DNA of 64,000 nt from Diphasiastrum complanatum (GCA_029204225.1 CM055111.1:47669224-47733223), one strand, 5' to 3'; shown: positions 22,661 through 34,584, counted from the stretch's first letter. The notes: generated by a model from the sequence alone, not told the origin. Translations and numbers: made by a program.

Positions 22661-25600
22661 CAAGAAAGATAAGCTTAAGAGTAAGTCCACAGTCTCTGCT
22701 GATAGGCAGACCACAAGCACAAAGCTGTAATAAGAAGTAAAGAAGCGATGAAATTAGTAAACAGATTCTACAGACAGAGAATCTGTCTACAGTCTTTGGT
22801 TGAAGAACTTGTACAACAATTTCCAATTTTGCATGACTAGGCCCTTGAATCGTTGTTGAATGGAGGTTTAACTCTTGCATTCCAAAAGGTGGTGCCGTCA
22901 CTTTCCACTTAACCTTTATTGCAAATGAAGCAAACTCTTTCTTCTCGTTTCAGTTGGGGTTGACTCTAACTTTCCATTTTTGATTGTAACTCATGTGAAT
23001 TTGTGCATATTCTAGGAAAGTGATGTTTTTACTATATTGGAATATTCACATCAATAGGCCGCTGCTCCAAAACTTTAACATCTGGAATTATGTACAAGAA
23101 AAAACATAGGCTGGGCACAAGTTGTGACCACAATGATAGATATGGCATCAAATGAAGCATAAATGACAAACATGATAGCAATTAGCATTTCAATACAAAA
23201 AATATTGAATGAACCTCATTTATTATTAGTATGCTACCTACATGTGAAGCACACGGTTCATAATGCCTTGCTGATTGGCGAAGGTTCTCAAAGGTGCACA
23301 GAGCTGAACCTTCGCCTAACACCGTAGTACTGATGCAAACTAACCTTCACTCCCTTCAAGGTAGCTAGAAAACACTGTTTGGCAGCAACTTGATCTCGGC
23401 AAAGGTTGGTTTGATTGTTTGTTAAAAAATTAGCCCTGCTAGTGATTTCTGACTACTTTCTCACTTGAAAAATCAAATTTTCTTCATCTTTCTTTGTTCT
23501 TATGACTTTTTTTTGACTTTGCTCATCTTTTCCAACATTTTTTTTTTCAATGTCTTTTTTCAAGAAAATAAAAAATAATTAATGGAAAATAACAAAAATC
23601 AAGAAGAAAATAAAATAAAAACTGCTAGATTTGAATTCAGTAGGAAGATCTGGCTACCAAAACTTGCGTAGTCGAGAGCTAGCAGCCTCTCTCTACCTCT
23701 GGCGTGATGCAATAGGTGGTAGGTCCTGCATAGTGCATCCAAGGATTGGTAACGGTGACAACTTTGAGCACACTGAGGTTAGTACTTACAAATTTACAAT
23801 CTTGAATATTCAATTTACAATAGAGTGTAGACATTGCTCAATATTGTGTACAATGTGATGCATTGATGTAATATACCAAGTAATAAGTTGAAATTTCTAA
23901 GTTCTATTTCATCATTTTGGGAAATAACTTGCAGTGAATAGGGATTACTAATAGAGGAATGTATACAATTCTCCTCTTTCTATGATCTTGGTGGCAAGTT
24001 TGGAACTCTTGCCAAGGCAATATTGTTGGGATTGACCTCCAAAATTTTCAAGCATTGATTCAATGATCATGTAAAATTTCAAAATTAGGCTTATGTAGTG
24101 TCCAAATTCAAAGTTCAAAGCTCAAACCTCATAGTAGTAAGTCACACTCAAACCTGTTATGATTTTGAACTTACATATATGGGCTCATTGTCGACTTTAG
24201 CCTCTCTAGTGATCACAACTGGGCATGGACAAACACCAACCTATCGAGCTGAAAGGTGGAAAGTCTGTTCCTCCTCTACGTATAAATAGGAGAGAACGTA
24301 CTCCAATCTCTCTCCCGTGCAGCTTCTGTGCAGTCTTGAGAGAGTATTCGTATGGCAAGCCTCTGTAGATTGGAAACACCATTTCATATTTCCCCCACAA
24401 TGAGACGAGGTGAAACATACTTGGACACTGATAAGTTTAGATTTTAGGATCTAGATTTTAGAGTTTTCAACTTATGTCTTACCTAATACTGTGTATGCAA
24501 ATTTGGAAAGCTTTAAGTCATGAGTCATGACTTACATGAGAAATTAGATTCCAGAAATAGATTAAAGATTAAATATTTGATATGCAATTGCCAACTTTGA
24601 GTAGTTGGGCCCTTTGAAATTTCTTGCAATCACAAAAAGAAAATCACACTTATACACCTAGCCCTAATTTGGGCCCTATGACACTATAAGTAGGCAATTA
24701 GTCACCTATAATTAGGCTCCTGGACACTAGGATAGTTCACATCGATAAGATATAGGAGAGCTTTGTTGCCTGCACATCAATTCAGTGAAGGGTCTATTCA
24801 AATGATATCATAGTTTTGGGCTAGCCTAGATCATATATAGGAGAGCTTTGCACATTGTTTCAGTGAAAATTGTACCCAAATTGAACTAGAACTTGAGAGG
24901 AAAAAACATGTTGAAAAAAAATGGATTTTCTTTCTTGCCCTAACTGTTTTGTTCAATTCAAATCAGGCCGATTTGAACCATACTGATTTGAGGTTAGAAC
25001 CAGTGAATCGTGAAACAATGCAAGTCGTGCCTCATCCAAAAAGGAAGTCGATAACCTCCCCTATCTAGACTCTTGTTATGAAAGTTAGCAGTAAGTACTA
25101 AGCTTTAAGTTATAATATTCTGTTTACAACTTAAAACAAATCTAGTATCTAGTCAATTATAAATAAATTTTATCCTTACAACTTATAATCATGCCTAGTA
25201 ATAATTTACAGTCTAGAATTGATCGATGCAAACTTGGGGGAGGTAGGTCTCAAAATATCCAAGGTTAGAGCGGGCCTTGAACATGCTCGACACTCTCGGT
25301 CTCTTGATGGCATTCTAGTATTTTCGGTGACAAATTGTACAATGCACAATATTGGACATGATAATGATTAAGTATTCAGATTTTAATGATGAGTATGAAC
25401 TTTGAAGTAGTGAATTGTGAGAACGATTCTCATGGCTCTCAATGGTTTCTCTCACAGTCCTTTAGGCGGGCCTTACAGATTTGAGATCACGGTCCGTTAG
25501 GCCACGCATTTCACTGCAAATGAAGGCAACGTTGACCACATTTCACCGCATTCCCACCATCAATTTTCAACAGCCTTTTGCTCCTGGTAGTCTTCTCACC

Positions 25601-25821
25601 ATGCCCTGTGCAGATCTTTCAAGTACGATCTCTCTATACCAACCTTCAAATACTCTAAACTATACCAGCTTCCAAATGCATTCGTGAGGAGTAGAAAGCA
25701 CTAAGTAGTAAGTTTTTGGGAGTGATGAGTTGGGGCTCGGGACTTAGTTAACATTTGGACAGCATTTGCTGGCCCTACCTCCTCAATGGGCTACCTTAGG
25801 GATGTTGATGGCTCTTAGGAA
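22661..25821. other. intronic DNA without recognised genes
   Basis: AT-rich. A TATAAATAGGAGAGAACG promoter-like word lies near 24281 and TGTTGGGATTGACC near 24024; together they hint at an old LTR, but no matching second copy exists in the window. Nothing else is supported. Confidence 0.35.
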
Positions 25822-26170
25822 CATTGCAAAAGAAAACGAAACGAAAAGAATCAGTTCGCGACAGATTTGCGAAAGAAATCAGTTCGCGACAACAATTAGT
25901 TCATGACAAGATTGCGAAAAGAATTAGTTCGCGAAGACGATCAGTTCGTGAAACATTAGCAACAATTTTAACTTAGGAACATGAATCGGAACAAGAACAT
26001 AAACCCTTTTTTATGCGCAAAAACCTTCCCAAAAAAACGTTTTAATTATTCAAATCAATAGGACTTCAAAGTTATCTTGAAAAAAAAAATTCTAGGAACC
26101 ATTCCTAAGGTACCTTAGGAATGGAACGGAACGGTTCCATACCATTCTTGGGAACTATGGTAACATCATA
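25822..26170. repeat. left part of the GGAACA-rich repeat
   Basis: Contains GCAAAAGAAAACGAAACGAA, repeated CAGTTCGCGA words, TAGGAACATGAATCGGAACA, and a perfect 26-bp palindrome at 26099-26124 centred on AAGGTACCTT. It resembles the degenerate TAGGAACA tract at 29460-30060. The Copia element lies between the two. Confidence 0.55.
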
Positions 26171-26235
26171 TCAAATGGTTGGAGTGATGCAAGGAAGTGC
26201 CACAGTTTGAACATGAATATTGGTGTCTTCTTGCT

Positions 26236-26840
26236 TGGAAGCTTTCAAGATCCTAGGCTTGCAACTACAGATCACAGAACATAAATCATTCGAGCAAACA
26301 AGACAACGAAAAACAGTGAGATGGATAAGAGAGCAATTGTATTATCAGTTTGGAGTTTGGAGTGAGATGATCAGTGTCTCGCTCGTTGGCGGCCTGACAC
26401 TCAGCTCAATTGCTGTGTTCTGCTCGTTGGCAGACTTTCATGCACAACTATTTTCGTCTCTCTATCTTCTTCTATTCTGATCTTTTTCTGCTCTCTTTCG
26501 TGTTGATCCAAAATTGTGTATATGTCTCCACTGTGTGGAGTTTACAAGACAGCTAAATAGAGAATTACAAGACAAGTAAACGCTAATCAGCTAGTTAGTT
26601 ATTCTCTGTTATGGCTAACTTTTTCAGCTGAGCGTGTAGTTACGCCACGCTCGTCGAGCTGCCAGGTGGCAGCGCGAATTGTTTTTCTTCGTGTCGCTTC
26701 GCTTCGTTTGCTTTAGGGTTTTCGAGGTATGTTTGCCATTCGCTTCGCTTCGCTTCGCTTCGCTTCGCTTCGCTTCGCTTCGCTTCGCTTCGCTTCGCTT
26801 CGCTTCGTGACAAAGTTGCAGGAGTTCACAATTTCTGACA
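26236..26840 (-). repeat. 3' LTR of the Copia element
   Basis: On the minus strand it starts TGTCAGAAATTGTGAACTCC and ends near GATCTTGAAAGCTTCCA. It closely matches 28894-29452 but holds a (CGCTT)n expansion at 26738-26808. Confidence 0.88.
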
Positions 26841-28383
26841 CTCCCTCTTGAACCTTGCAACTTTTTATGTTTAATCCAATTGCCTTTTTTTGCTTTGCAA
26901 AGAGTGGTTTGTCGAGCAGCTTCGTGAGCAGATCTGCAATCATGTCTTCAGATGAATACACGCACATATGATTGATCAGGCTTTGTACCTATCCAGATTT
27001 CGTACGGTGTCTTGTTTTCCAGAGCTGTCGTTATTGATCTGTCTGCAGGTGTATAGCTGTAGCTATTGCCTTAGCCCAAAATTGACTTGGCAATCGAGCC
27101 TGTGCCATCATGCATTTGGCTCCTTCGACTAGCGTCCCGTTTCTCCTTTTTGCGACACCATTATATTCGGGTGTGTAAGGAGTGAATTGATGCTCTATCC
27201 CCTGTTCTTGGCAGAATTTAGAAAATTCTGTGCTCTTGTACTCACCTCCATTATCAGACCTGATGATCTGAATCTTCTTTGAGGTGTGTCTCCCTGCAAA
27301 TGCCACGAACTTCTTGAAAGAGTCAAACACTTCAGATTTTTTCTTTAGGTAGTAGATCGTTGTCATCCGGCTGTAGTCATCAATGAACGTCAGGAAATAC
27401 CTCGATCCTGAGAGCGAATCCACTTTCATCGGTCCACAGACATTTGAGTGGACGAGCTCAAGAACTTCTTTAGCTCTTCTTCCCTCATGTGTGAATGGAT
27501 TCCGATGCTGTTTGCCTTTCTGACAGGCTTCATAGAACTCAGTATCGGGTCTGGATATCTTCAGACTTGTGACTATGTCTTTCTTGCTCATGTCATACAG
27601 GAGGCTCCTCATGTTCAGATGATACATTCTTCTGTGCCAGAGCTGATCTTCATTTTCTGATGCATTTAGATCAAAATTGCTGATTATCTTGGCTTGGTAG
27701 ACATTTCCTTCTCTGCATCCAACTGTCAGCAATTTGTTTGTTGTTTTCTCGATCATTCGGCATGTATTGCCATCGAACAGAACTCGAATTCCAAGATCTG
27801 CCATCTTGGAGATTGATAGCAGGTCTTTTCTCAGTGAAGGTACGTAGAGTGCTCCTGGTAGCTCTGCTTGACCTGACAGTGTTCGCAGCTGTAGAGTCCC
27901 GATGCCCTTGACATCGTGTCGGCTCCCATCACCTAGAATCACTGCTCTGTTGTTTTCGAGTTCTCTGAAGTCGATCAAGATTGTCTTGTTGCAGGTGATG
28001 TGTGAGGTTGCTCTTAAATCAATGACTACATCGTAGTCTTGTTCAGTGTAGCTTGTTGAAGCTTCATCGAGTATTGTGAAAGCTTTATCACCTTTGTCTG
28101 CATCCTTGGATGACTCTGCAACATTTGCTTTGTGAGCTTTGTTCTTCCTTTTTGGGTTGAATCTACAATCATATGCAGAGTGCCCCTTCTTCTTGTAGTG
28201 CATGCAAGGTATTGTTGGATTGAACCAGCATCTATGCTGTGTGTCCTGGTTTGTGACAGTGATCACAGGAAGATTGTTGATTGTCGTTGCCTCTGCTCGA
28301 AGACTTTGTGTTCGTCTTGTCGAATCTGGGCTTGTTCTTGTTCTTCTTCTTTCCCTTCGTGAAAAGAGCTTTCTCCTGATCAC
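26713..28383 (-). pseudogene. pol: Copia protease-integrase with RNase H tail
   Basis: An open frame runs from 28383 to a stop near 27031. It contains a second zinc-knuckle-like sequence (CMHYKKKGHSAYDC, with Tyr for a Cys), a protease-like region with VIDLRATSHIT where D-S/T-G is expected, and an integrase. The integrase has LWHRRMYHLN and CQKGKQHRNPF zinc-binding parts and a core in which the catalytic residues are Asn (HSNVCGPM), Asp (IRSDNGGEY) and Lys (NGVAKRRNG) instead of D-D-E. A frameshift near 27030 leads to ENKTPYEIWIGTKP. That runs straight into VYSSEDMIADLLTKLLDKPL, the C-terminal end of Copia RNase H. RT and most of RNase H are therefore deleted, apparently in frame. Confidence 0.88.
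26738..26808 (+). repeat. (CGCTT)n pentanucleotide array
   Basis: About 14 uninterrupted copies of TTCGC/GCGAA lie inside the 3' LTR. The partner LTR has only about two units at 29405-29420, so the expansion arose after insertion. Confidence 0.95.
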
Positions 28384-28860
28384 TGCTTCCTTTTCCTTCG
28401 TCCCTCATCAGTCTCTCATCAACAACAAGATTGATTGCTTTGTCGAATGTCATATCTGGTAGACTCAGTATGAGCATTCTCAGTGGCTGATAGGACGCAG
28501 GTAGAGACTTCATGAAGTACATCGGCTGTTGTGGTGCTGGGATCTGGTGTTCCTGCCCTGATGCAGCGAGTTGAGCGAAGATCGTCCTGATCTTCTCAAC
28601 ATGCTGATCCAACTAGTTGCCATCCCATCGTATGGATTGCAGCTGATTGTGAAGATGCATCACTGAAGCAACAGTCCTCACTTGGTACTTCTGCTTTAGT
28701 CTTTCCCATGCTGCATGGCTGCCTTCACAGTCTTCAATCTGCATGAGTAGTTCTTCATTGATGGATGAAACGATGATCGCCATTGCACGCTCATCCTTTC
28801 TGATCCACCCAGCTCTCCTTGGGTCTCCCTCTGGAGGAACTGATTCCTTTCGCGAATCTG
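28232..28860 (-). pseudogene. gag: Copia Gag (UBN2-type) fragment
   Basis: The minus-strand translation gives DERAMAIIVSSINEELLMQI and AAWERLKQKYQVRT, then LDQHVEKIRTIFAQLAASGQ, typical of the UBN2 gag domain. A zinc knuckle start CDHCHKPGHTA follows. A TAG stop lies near 28616 and a frameshift precedes the pol frame. The N-terminal part of gag is missing, because the LTR edge is only about 40 bp upstream of the first recognisable gag sequence. Confidence 0.85.
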
Positions 28861-28893
28861 TCGCGAACTGATTCTTTTCGTTTCGTTTTCTTT

Positions 28894-29452
28894 TGCGGAA
28901 GCTTTCAAGATCCTAGGCATGTGACTACAGATCACAGAACATAAATCATTTGAGCAATCAAGACAACGAAAAACAGTGAGATGGAGAAGAGAGCAATTGT
29001 ATTATCAGTTTGGAGTTTGGAGTGAGATGATCAGTGTCTCGCTCGTTGGCGGCCTGACACTCAGCTCAATTGCTGTGTTCTGCTCGTTGGCAGACTTTCA
29101 TGCACAGCTATTTTCGTCTCTCTATCTTCTTCTATTCTGATCTTTTTATGCTCTCTTTCGTGTTGATCCAAAATTGTGTATATGTCTCCACTGTGTGGAG
29201 TTTACAAGACAGCTGAACAGAGAATTACAAGACAAGTAAATTCTAATCAGCTAGTTAGTTATTCTCTGTTATGGCTAACTGTTTCAGCTGAGCGTGGAGT
29301 TCAATACGCCACGCTCGTCGAGCTGCCAGGTGGTAGCGCAAATTGTTTTTCTTCGTGTCGCTTCACTTCGTTTCGTGCTTTAGGGTTTCTGAGGTATGTT
29401 CGCCATTCGCTTCGCTTCGCGACAAAGTTGCAGGAGTTCACAATTTCTGACA
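28894..29452 (-). repeat. 5' LTR of the Copia element
   Basis: Matches 26236-26840 along its length. On the + strand it runs from TGCGGAAGCTTTC to CAATTTCTGACA, and it lacks the pentanucleotide expansion. No standard tRNA primer site is evident next to its inner end. Confidence 0.88.
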
Positions 29453-30060
29453 AAAATTTGAGTTGAAGATGCTCTTAGAATTAGGAATAGGAACTAAAAT
29501 AGGACTGAAACTTAGGAATAGGAACAAAATACTATTCGTTTTCCTAAGTTGAAACCTAAGTTAAAGTTGCTCTCACAAACAAGAATAGGAACAAAAGTAG
29601 AAACGAAACTTAGGAACCTGAATAAGAATAGGAACAAAACTTAGAAATAGAATAGGAATAGGAACATGAACTTAGGAAGAGGAGTAGGAACTTAGGAAGA
29701 GGGACAGGAACTTAGAAATAGGAATAGGAACAAGAACGGGAACTTAGGAACATGAAATTAGAAACAGGAACAAGAGGTTAGGAACATGAACTTAGGAATA
29801 GGAACAGAAGCTAGAAGTCCTAGGAACTTAGGTTCAATAAACACTTTTTTCTAGGCATGAACTTGGGAACCATTAGGAACAGGAACAAGAATAGAAACTT
29901 AGGAACAAGCTCTTGTAGCTTCAGAAGTCATAGGACATACGCATAAAAACTATTTTTTTTCCTGGTACGGAAAGACTCCGTACTTTATGAATGGTTCCGT
30001 ACACTAGGAATGGTACAGTAAAAAATCCGTTCGTAAGGAACGGAATGGTTGTTACTTGTA
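29453..30060. repeat. degenerate TAGGAACA tract
   Basis: Many imperfect copies of AGGAATAGGAACA/CTTAGGAACA are seen, strongly purine-rich on the + strand to about 29900. They are followed by ACTCCGTAC and GGAACGGAATGG words resembling those at 26110-26150. It probably forms one interrupted repeat with 25822-26170. Confidence 0.7.
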
Positions 30061-30414
30061 GGGTTGCACAATACCACATGCTGCGTGTTTTTCAAATCAT
30101 TACATTTGGCATAAAACCCTTTAAGTTACAAAATGCTAAGTTACCAGTTTAAGCAGTTAGAGAAACTTTTAGAGAACCACAATAACCATATTGGAGCTCT
30201 ATATCAGCAACAACACTGAACAACCTTTAGCAGTTGATGGTAAGATTCTTTGGGGATTGTGAGAAACTCAAAACTCTATGCAATTGGAATGTACATAGTA
30301 CTTTAAATATTTAGTAGCTACCTTTGACCAGTGATGGTGAAGTTTTCTGCCTGAGTTCGTTAGATTGGAGGGGACAAGCTATACTATTAACAAATTCCAA
30401 ATGTAAAACATATA
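30061..30414. other. no recognisable gene
   Basis: AT-rich intronic DNA between the purine-rich repeat and the Copia gag relic. No feature is supported. Confidence 0.4.
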
Positions 30415-31035
30415 ATGGTTGGAGATGAGCCAGTTAATGAAAACGAGTTCAAACATTCTGATAATAAAAGTCAGCAAGCACGGTTCTGTATTAGTTTGTC
30501 TGTAAAAGATAATAGAATTCCACATATCAAGGAGGCCAAGGGCCCTAAACATACATGTGATATTTTAAAATCCACACTTTTAATTGTTATTTTTGCAAAA
30601 GTTTTGTATCGTAAGAATAAGCTTCATTTTGTCGAGATGGAGGTGGGTGAGCATGTTATAGATCATCGTACTAAGCTTAAGGACGTCATACACCAGTTGG
30701 CTGCAATAGTGAGACAATCCCTGATGTTGACAGGGTTTCAATTGTCCTTAATGGTGTGTTTTATGCGTATCAAGATTTGGTTACGGCATTACGGTGAGGA
30801 AAGATCACCAGTTTTTGAGCAGCTTGATGGTTTTTACGTCATAAAGGAATTAGAAAACATAACACTAGAGGAGATTATTTGTATCAGGTGTTTACATCAC
30901 GAAGAAAGCAGTTTAAGAAATGCCAACGAGGTGACAGATTCTAACCAGGAAGAGGGAGTAATCAACCTATCTAGCATGAAATTAATCAGTGGAAAAAGAG
31001 AACAAATTTCTAATCTTAAATTACGGATTGACTAA
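30415..31035 (+). pseudogene. Copia Gag (UBN2-like) relic
   Basis: The open frame of 206 codons contains NKLHFVEMEVGEHVIDHRTK and KDVIHQLAAI, like the Copia gag region (NKL...M.EG..V..H...FK...QLAAI). After about 30710 the matching sequence moves to another frame (DVDRVSIVLNGVFYAYQDLV), so a frameshift is present. The N-terminal 35 residues have no clear match. It lies in intron 1 in the same orientation as the host gene, and no linked pol or LTR was found. Confidence 0.6.
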
Positions 31036-31921
31036 AAAGTTCTAAAATACGGAAACTCCAGGTCACTATTCTTTCAGGTTATATGTAAATTTCTGAAAAG
31101 CTTGCCAAGGCTAAAGCTGAATATTATTGTTCTGTAGTTTGTATGGCTCTTATGTTAATGTGAGAAAACCAAAGTAGTCATGGGAGTGTTTCAACCTATA
31201 GAATGCAATTCCGTACCAAAAGTTCGGAATGCATTGGTCTGTATGTACAGAACATATTTTGTTCTGTACGTACGAAAAGTAGCAAGAAAAGTTTTTATTT
31301 CTGGAAGTGACTTGTGATTTACGGCTTCCAAGGAAACAAATTTTTCTAGGCAGCTCATTTTGCAATCTCGAAATAGGTTGGTTGGCAAATTGATTGTTTC
31401 AAGAAACTCTGTTTTAAAAAATGGCTGCTTTTGACAGGTTCAGCCTAGCAAGTTTTTAGAGTTATTTTTTTTCAGTTTGGGGGTTGGATTGTTAACCAAA
31501 TCGATCCCCAAACAGCCCAATCACTTTACTAGTAAAATCGATCCCTAAACAGCTGTTTTTGCCAAAACGAACTGCAGGTTGTTGGTTGCCCATTCTATGG
31601 TTGAAAACAGACTGGCAGATTTTTCCTGAGAATAAAGAAATTATTAAATTTTTTTTGGAAAAAATAAAAATACATACAGGACAAATCGTTCTGTACGTGG
31701 CTGTTCTGTATGCTGAACAACTATGCTTCAACCTTTCTCCTTATTTCTTATATGCTGAACAAATTTGCTTTAACCTTTCTGACATTCTTCTGTATATCTT
31801 GTCATGTATGTTTACAGTATCTCATTATAGTTAGGAGTTTTTTCATGTTTGTAATTTGAATTTTTTCTATCTTCAATACGTATGTTCTGTATAAAGTTGT
31901 AACAAGAGCATTGGACATCAG
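31036..31921. other. intronic DNA with TTCTGTACGT inverted words
   Basis: AT-rich. GTACAGAACATATTTTGTTCTGTAC (31233-31260 region) is self-complementary, and related TTCTGTACGT words recur near 31690, so an old MITE is possible. No coding region is supported before the exon at 31922. Confidence 0.35.
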
Positions 31922-32159
31922 GGTTGGGTTTTTTGTTACGGCTGTTGTCACTTTCATTGCGGGGTTTTTGAGTGCCCTTTCGCCAGATTACTACTCGCTA
32001 CTATTTTGTCGGGCGATTGTTGGTGTGGGACTTGGAGGAGGTCATGTTGTGTCTTCATGGTTTTTAGAATTTGTTCCATCGCCTCACAGAGGCCAATGGA
32101 TGGTTGTCTTCTCCTTATTTTGGACTGTTGGATCAGTTTTGGAGGCTTCATTAGCTTGG
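31922..32159 (+). CDS. OCT7/NIAP-type transporter, coding exon 2
   Basis: The exon begins after CATCAG and ends TGG with donor GTATGT at 32160. With exon 1 it gives 513 coding bases, exactly 171 codons, which supports both boundaries. It encodes [19 protein letters not shown] (TM3), [18 protein letters not shown] (TM4), [18 protein letters not shown] (TM5 and preceding loop) and [10 protein letters not shown] (start of TM6). The order and sequence are as in plant OCT7 and the related SV2-like group of the MFS. It lies 10.6 kb from exon 1 and 26.6 kb from exon 3. Confidence 0.88.
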
Positions 32160-32161
32160 GT

Positions 32162-33879
32162 ATGTACCATGCTACAACGATGACAACAGCCTTTGGTATT
32201 TCTTTCTCTGCATCTTGAGCTTGACTTCAGTATCTCTTTTATTCACATTTGAACACATCGCTTGCTTGGCAAACTTACAATCTGAAATACTGCTGATCTT
32301 TCAAAAGTATGGGTTAGCATTGGAGCAAGTATCTTTACTATATTGAAATTTGATCCTTGAATAAAGTTTTCATAACTGCAAGCTCTTTCTTTCTTCTACT
32401 GCACCTACCTATCAAGAGTTTTTATGAGAACTCTCTCCAGCTCAACAGGATAAAGCTTGTCCTTGTAATATTAGAACCAAGTGACTACAGAATATATACA
32501 TGATGCCATATCTTTAACAATCATTGCTTGTTTCTTGATAAGATGGTACTTTTGTGGTGGCAAGGTTCAAGTTGTTCGTTGTAAGAGGGTGATCAAGGTT
32601 TTTTTCAAACTGATGTACAAATGTATATCAAGCAGTGCACGTCTCAAATGTAAAGCTTGTCTTATGATCATCTTCTTACCAATTTTGCCATCTTTTAAGC
32701 TTTAAACTGTTTACTTGTGATGATCAAACTATGATCCATCCTCCATGTGAACTAACATCTTGATGCCGTCCTGAAATCTCAACACACTAACTTGGCAACA
32801 TGCTGAAATCAAACACACAACAAGGATCCCTTAAGAGCTATCTTGCTAGAGAAAACTACAATTCACAGAAATTTGACAGTCCAAAAGATGGCCTTCTAGG
32901 TGTTCATTCGGTGTTATACTAATACATGTTGCATGTTACGCAAGGCAACTCTAGGCGCCTGCTAAAATGGTACAGGTAACTTGTAGCACAAGGTATCTCT
33001 ATGAAGCTTGCAAGAATTACCCCTAACTAGTTGAACTTGAACCTCTACATGCACTCCTCATCCTCGTTTCTATTTGCATTTTGTTTCACTTTGAAAATTT
33101 GGGTCTAGAGTTGAGCATTTGGTGAGTATTCAAGTGGTTCCCACATGGCATCGTGTGGTGGGCAGCCCGTTTATAGGGTGAGATACTTCATCCATTTACC
33201 ATAAACCCACCATTGTACGTATTTGTGAAGCAACTTCTCAACCTCAAAATTTGCATGACCATCTACTAGTTCCGGTTCGGAAGGTTGTTATGTGTAACGT
33301 GATTGAGAAAATGTGGAAGGACCCAGGGGGTAGATATGTGTGGGAGATTGATGAATCTTCTGGGGGTTGATAGATCCAACTTGTAAGTTACTCCAAGGAG
33401 GGGAAGGGGGATTCTATTGTTGTAAAGCTAACTCTAAGTGCGAGCTTAATCCCGATGCTGCTAGGGCCAACATTGTTCCCAACGCTAGTAGCACTCATGC
33501 TACTCATGGTGCCACCAAAGCTGGCTCCTCCCGGCTCCACTATGACCAGAATGCAGTCAGCGCCAAGTTCGTATGTCTCAAAAGATTTAATCGGTTGTAG
33601 CGGATTCCAGAGAGCTCAAATGGATGTACCATCGCCTCACATGATCTAGGCATTATTAAAGGAAGACCGTGAATCAATAAATTCTAAAGAGAAAAAATTA
33701 GAGATAGAAGATCGTGCTATACCAAATTGGTCTAAGCACTTGCTGTGAGGGGAGGTGCTTAATCACACCAGAGCTATAGGGGGGGATGCGGGTAGCAACT
33801 CAGGACGAGCTCCAACCAAGTATGAACGCCCTTGGCTGGAATGTTGTCTTGGCGCTAGCATTTGTGGTATTCAGAGCTT
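32162..33879. other. intronic DNA without recognised genes
   Basis: AT-rich, with short open frames only. No domain, repeat family or element end was recognised. Confidence 0.4.
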
Positions 33880-34015
33880 GTCACTCTTCTGGTGAGCATT
33901 CATTTCTCCCAGAAACTTGTGGTCCAAAGAGCTTGTCACTCTTCTGGTGAGCATTCACTTATCCCAAAAAACTTGTGGTCTTCAGAGCTTGTCACTCTTC
34001 TGGTGAGCATTCACT
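33880..34015 (-). repeat. ~59-bp minisatellite (reverse copy)
   Basis: About 2.5 units of AGAGCTTGTCACTCTTCTGG...CAGAAACTTGTGGTC are seen. Their reverse complement matches the array at 51037-51247, which lies on the other strand 17 kb away. Confidence 0.85.
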
Positions 34016-34049
34016 TCCCTTTCTGAATCAAATTGCACCCTTCACAGCA

Positions 34050-34330
34050 TTGCATTCTGAGAGGTAAATATGAATAACATACCTAGTCAGAGATGAATTT
34101 GAATGCAAGCAAATATCTGCCAAGACTATGAGGTGGTATCAATTGAAGAGGTCGATTTCATCACACTTAAGATCTACACTGCTGAAACCCTAAACCACAT
34201 CTGAATAAAGCTCGTACAAATGTTTGTTCTCGTCTCGAAACTAGTTCACACGGGAAAGCAATAAAGCATTTCAAGGATATGCCTGACACAGATGCCTGCT
34301 CTTCTTGCTAGAGAGATAAATTGCGAGAGT
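34050..34330 (-). repeat. segment repeated at 61.5-61.8 kb, reversed
   Basis: Words such as CAAATATCTGCCAAGAC, TTTCATCACACTTAAGATCT, AACCCTAAACCACAT and TGCCTGACACAGATG occur as reverse complements at 61535-61740. The order is partly conserved. It adjoins the minisatellite and is probably part of the same duplicated, Argonaute-pseudogene-linked repeat. Confidence 0.65.
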
Positions 34331-34582
34331 GCGAGGGGGAGTTTTTCTGTCAAAATTACAAATTGTTTACTTTTTCAAGCCCGATTCTGTGGCTGTCCAC
34401 CCCTGATAATTAATTCCCGGGGGGGGGGGTGGGGGAGGGGGGAATTTATTTTAACTGTTTCTGGGCATGTGGGAGTGAGCGGGGAGGGGCCTGTATTTTT
34501 TTTTTTTTGAGAAAAAAGAAATTTGCACCCGGGGTGGATGCACCCACCTCGGACGCGCGTCCGCGCCCACCATCCGCTTCCT

Positions 34583-34584
<2 letters not shown>

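Larger units (their letters stand above)
26236..29452 (-). mobile_element. Ty1/Copia element lacking reverse transcriptase
   Basis: Oriented on the minus strand with two direct LTR copies (26236-26840 and 28894-29452). Reading right to left, it carries a gag relic, zinc knuckle, protease-like and integrase regions, and only the last part of RNase H. About the whole RT is missing. The 3' LTR is preceded by the purine tract CAAGAGGGAG. It is not autonomous, and protease and integrase have altered catalytic residues. Confidence 0.9.
21368..31921 (+). other. intron 1 of the transporter gene (~10.6 kb)
   Basis: It begins GTACAT and ends CATCAG. Splicing joins Arg-91 to Val-Gly-Phe-Phe with the phase kept. 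It contains a partial LTR copy, a purine-rich repeat, a deleted Copia element and a Copia gag relic. Reading on from exon 1 without splicing gives a stop after about 40 codons. Confidence 0.8.
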
